A DNA stretch of 64,000 nucleotides, taken from the NCBI RefSeq assembly GCF_021190915.1, contig NZ_JAIOAP010000001.1:62001-126000 (forward strand), in the 5' to 3' direction. The notes under the pieces were generated by a model. It saw only the letters and a program-made list of their open reading frames with translations, made no database searches and was not told the DNA's origin. Positions 62,137 to 64,000 of the stretch are shown one piece after another. Positions within the stretch are counted from its first letter, which is position 1; each line of letters starts with the position of its first letter. Made by a program: the position numbers and the translations under genes. This DNA is from Cohnella silvisoli (GTDB lineage Bacteria; Bacillota; Bacilli; Paenibacillales; Paenibacillaceae).

Positions 62137-62530
62137 ACAAAAACACTGCCCTTGTCCGGAAGTTCATCTAGCCTAATTTTCGTGCCATTTTGGAGAAATC
62201 GTACCATTATCCCTCTGTCTCAGAAGTGCCATACCGAACGTACGTTTTATTTTCAAGAGGTATCGGGTAAAATTTCAACATTCTGGGTTTGTTTTCAAAA
62301 GCATGAACAAGGGTTTTCCCCCTGCTCGGAAGGGATAATGGTACGTTTTCGCGGAAAGGAGGTAGGGGAGCTGCGGTGGTCCTATTCTGCTTCTAATGCG
62401 AAGGGATAAAAGTACGTTTTCGCGAACAACCGCAGGCAGGAACAGGGATATCGGACCGGTCGACCCCGAGAGTTACAAGGGGTTCAGGGGTATGATTGCT
62501 TCATTATGGATATCCGCCAAAAGTAAAAGG
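62137..62530 (+). other. Intergenic region with three copies of a short dispersed repeat
   Basis: No gene is supported. The region contains the repeats described separately (62192-62425). Two small open frames here have no ribosome sites and cross the repeats. Confidence 0.55.
62192..62425. repeat. Dispersed intergenic repeat GGGATAATGGTACGTTTTC, three copies
   Basis: GAAGGGATAATGGTACGTTT followed by TCGCG lies at about 62329-62353; GAAGGGATAAAAGTACGTTT followed by TCGCG at 62400-62424; an inverted, shorter copy GTACCATTATCCCTC at 62201-62215. A related ACGTACGTTTTATTTTC lies near 62239. Confidence 0.6.
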
Positions 62531-62565
62531 ACCGGAGGCAAAGCCTGGCAAAGCCCCCGGTTTTT
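62531..62565 (-). terminator. Bidirectional terminator
   Basis: ACCGGAGGC (62531-62539) pairs with GCCCCCGGT (62553-62561) with one mismatch; TTTTT follows on the plus strand and CCTTTTACTTTT on the minus strand. It ends the minus-strand cluster starting in the ArsR-like gene and shields the nitronate monooxygenase side. Confidence 0.65.
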
Positions 62566-62577
62566 CGTGGATTACGC

Positions 62578-62892
62578 TTACTCGCTAAGCTGACGCAAAT
62601 GGTTCAAGGCTTTGACGGAAAGGTCTTCCCATTGCTCGGAATAACGATAAGGTACTTGTATCCATCCATTCATGGGACGGCCGGGCATTGGTTCAAAAGG
62701 GCGAACGCCCTCCAAGCCCATTAAGCTTGCATCCGCGGGCAGTTTGAATATCATTTCGTCCTGATGGAACATCGCGAATGCTTTCTTGTTCAATTTCAGG
62801 CACTTTGCGCCGAACATGTTGCCCTTATCGACGTTATCCGTTAGGTTTAAGTGTTCCGCGATTTCGTTGAATTTCTGCTCATTCTGCGACAT
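62578..62892 (-). CDS. TfoX/Sxy N-terminal-domain-like protein
   Basis: A 104-residue protein with the TfoX N-domain pattern: a helix, then NMFGAKCLKLNKKAFAMFHQDEMIFKL, and a PFEPMPGRPMNGWIQVP loop. In Gram-negatives TfoX regulates competence; short stand-alone versions of unknown function occur widely in Firmicutes, often beside SRPBCC and ArsR genes as here. ATG at 62892 has AGGAGGAAATTCC upstream on the minus strand. Last gene of the minus-strand cluster. Confidence 0.85.
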   Translation of the reverse strand: MSQNEQKFNEIAEHLNLTDNVDKGNMFGAKCLKLNKKAFAMFHQDEMIFKLPADASLMGLEGVRPFEPMPGRPMNGWIQVPYRYSEQWEDLSVKALNHLRQLSE

Positions 62893-62927
62893 GGAATTTC
62901 CTCCTGTATACGAGAGCGGTCTTCCGC

Positions 62928-63317
62928 TTAGGCCAAGTATTTCTCCAGCGGCGTCCAGTAGTTATCTTTCCAACCCGGCGCCAGATGCTCGCTCTGACCT
63001 TCGGGGATGCCCGTGTGATCAAATATCAATAGGGTTTCCGAGCCCTGTTCCTTGAGTTCGAACTTGACGATGGAATAGACGCCTTCTTCCCATCTGGCCG
63101 GGCGCCAGGCTTGTACGATTCGTTGGTTTGGCACCAGTTCTATGTTGCGACCGACGATATGTCCACCGAAACAGGAGAAGGATCCGCCCGCCTCCGGGCT
63201 GATTTCAGTAGGTGCGCCTCCGGTGGCTGCGCTGAATGGGTCTGCATTGGTAAGAACCTCGTAAATGCGGCTGGGGCTCGCTTTGAAAGTAACTTCTTGA
63301 TGAATAGAGGCAGACAT
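62928..63317 (-). CDS. SRPBCC (AHSA1-type) protein
   Basis: A 129-residue START-like protein of the AHSA1 group: IHQEVTFKASPSRIYEVLTN, then GGSFSCFGGHIVGRNIELVP, RIVQAWRPARWEEGVYS and LLIFDHTGIPEGQSEHLAPGW with the C-terminal Trp-containing helix. Such proteins bind hydrophobic ligands. It lies 33 bp downstream of the other SRPBCC gene. Function unknown. Confidence 0.88.
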   Translation of the reverse strand: MSASIHQEVTFKASPSRIYEVLTNADPFSAATGGAPTEISPEAGGSFSCFGGHIVGRNIELVPNQRIVQAWRPARWEEGVYSIVKFELKEQGSETLLIFDHTGIPEGQSEHLAPGWKDNYWTPLEKYLA

Positions 63318-63350
63318 TGTATTCGTATTCCTCCCAATGGATATTATTAT

Positions 63351-63809
63351 TTAATGCATAGCCTTTACGGACCAAGGGTCTACGCCGGGATCTTGTCCTT
63401 CGGCCAATGTTTGAAGTCGGACCATATAATGATTCCAACCCTGTTGATGCGACTGAATTTCTTGAACCGGCAAGTCGGAATGCGTCAATACCAAGACGGT
63501 GCCGTTATCCTTCGGAGTCAAACGGAACTCGAGCGTGCTAGCACCCGGGGGGACGATCTTCGATTTTTCCCAACCCCACGTCATGACGATCTTCTCGTAA
63601 GGTACGATCTCTACGTATTCGCCCATGGCGATGTCGCTTCCGTTGACGTCAATGCGAAATTTGCCGCCGATTCTCGGTTCCAGAAGGACATGGCTGCCCA
63701 TCCAACGGACCAGCTTGTCCGGGTCGGTAAAGAACGAGAACAACGACTCCGGCCGACATTCGATAAACAATTCTTTCGTAATTCGTTCGCTGCTATGAAT
63801 GGTATTCAT
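63351..63809 (-). CDS. SRPBCC (AHSA1-type) protein coupled to an ArsR regulator
   Basis: A 152-residue START-like protein: SERITKELFIECRPESLFSFFTD, LVRWMGSHVLLEPRIGG, KIVMTWGWEKSKIVPPG and THSDLPVQEIQSHQQGWNHY. Its ATG (63809) overlaps the stop of the ArsR-like gene upstream (ATGA), a pairing seen very often: an ArsR regulator translationally coupled to an AHSA1-type protein. The ribosome site AAAGGAG lies inside the upstream gene. Confidence 0.9.
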   Translation of the reverse strand: MNTIHSSERITKELFIECRPESLFSFFTDPDKLVRWMGSHVLLEPRIGGKFRIDVNGSDIAMGEYVEIVPYEKIVMTWGWEKSKIVPPGASTLEFRLTPKDNGTVLVLTHSDLPVQEIQSHQQGWNHYMVRLQTLAEGQDPGVDPWSVKAMH

Positions 63810-64000
63810 TTTTTTCTCCTTTCCTCGGCTTCGGCCGCTTCTTTCAAACGTAGTAAGCTATCGTCCCAGAAACGGTCGATATAAGCTCTCAAATCGGCAA
63901 AACCTTCCTTCCTCATTCGATAATACCGCTTGGTTCCGTCCCTTCGGACAACGACTAGCCCCGATTCCTCGAGAACCTTGAGATGCTGGGAAATGGCAGG
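63806..64000 (-). CDS. ArsR-family regulator, C-terminal part (5' end outside window)
   Basis: The minus-strand frame is open to the right edge and reads PAISQHLKVLEESGLVVVRR, the recognition helix of an ArsR winged helix, then the wing RDGTKRYYRMRKEG and a C-terminal helix ending EEAERRKK-like before TGA at 63808-63806. The visible part is 64 codons. The coupled downstream AHSA1-type gene makes it the first gene of the cluster. No start is visible in the window. Confidence 0.88.
   Translation of the reverse strand, partial: PAISQHLKVLEESGLVVVRRDGTKRYYRMRKEGFADLRAYIDRFWDDSLLRLKEAAEAEERRKK

Noticed and set aside
62152..62593. Two short plus-strand frames after the nitronate monooxygenase
   Set aside because: They cross the dispersed repeats and a bidirectional terminator and lack ribosome sites.
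1..64000. tRNA genes, rRNA genes, insertion sequences or prophage genes
   Set aside because: No cloverleaf with a GGTTCGAATCC-type arm, no rRNA-like segment, no transposase, integrase or phage structural motif was seen on either strand.

Overview
The window (about 50% G+C, densely packed) looks like a chromosome segment of an endospore-forming Firmicute of the Paenibacillaceae (Paenibacillus/Cohnella type). This rests on a Bacillus-type spore-coat transglutaminase (Tgl), a Ku end-joining protein, a split glycine cleavage operon (gcvT-gcvPA-gcvPB-gcvH) behind a tandem glycine riboswitch, strong Shine-Dalgarno sites with many TTG/GTG starts, lipoprotein sugar ABC transporters with YesM/YesN two-component control, and a wealth of glycoside hydrolases. 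No rRNA, tRNA, CRISPR array or insertion sequence was recognised.

Region 1 (1-13,900) is a mosaic accessory stretch. After an unknown protein, tgl and an RDD membrane protein it holds a Fic-domain regulator with a triple operator, a truncated oxidoreductase remnant, small SRPBCC and DinB proteins, and two unrecognised proteins behind structured leaders. An ADP-ribosyltransferase-like (DUF3990-like) gene is followed by two small paralogous genes (the second, 49 codons, sits behind an SD-occluding hairpin). Then come a nucleotidyltransferase/partner pair, a TOTE-type primase-helicase and a secreted protein. The toxin-like genes make this resemble a conflict/defence island. The most promising candidate for an undescribed system is the ART plus small-paralog module at 7,696-8,743.

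Region 2 (14,000-23,700) has a membrane diguanylate cyclase, the riboswitch-controlled glycine cleavage operon, a secreted Hcp-fold protein, ku with a 14-bp hairpin masking its ribosome site, a 49-codon gene, and an HTH/TumE-like toxin-antitoxin pair.

Region 3 (23,700-46,900) is a large rhamnoside-utilisation-like locus. It contains a DeoR regulator, an amidohydrolase, a GH78 enzyme and an FGGY (rhamnulokinase-like) kinase on the minus strand. Divergent on the plus strand are a class III aminotransferase, a TIM-barrel isomerase, a second amidohydrolase, an LplB/LplC/lipoprotein ABC importer, a GH106-like enzyme, a giant secreted enzyme with seven tandem discoidin domains, and a second GH78. 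A shared TTATAA-rich motif in two promoter regions is a candidate DeoR operator.

Region 4 (46,900-52,400) holds a TetR/SMR efflux pair, a methyltransferase, a glycosyltransferase plus PlsY-like acyltransferase, a secreted transglutaminase-like protein and a 51-bp minisatellite. Region 5 (52,400-60,000) is a second sugar locus: a solute-binding lipoprotein gene broken by a single in-frame TAA, two permeases, a YesM/YesN pair and a GH35 beta-galactosidase. Region 6 (60,000-64,000) has a Cys/Met PLP enzyme, a nitronate monooxygenase pseudogene with an internal deletion, dispersed intergenic repeats, and a minus-strand ArsR-SRPBCC-SRPBCC-TfoX-like cluster cut by the window edge.
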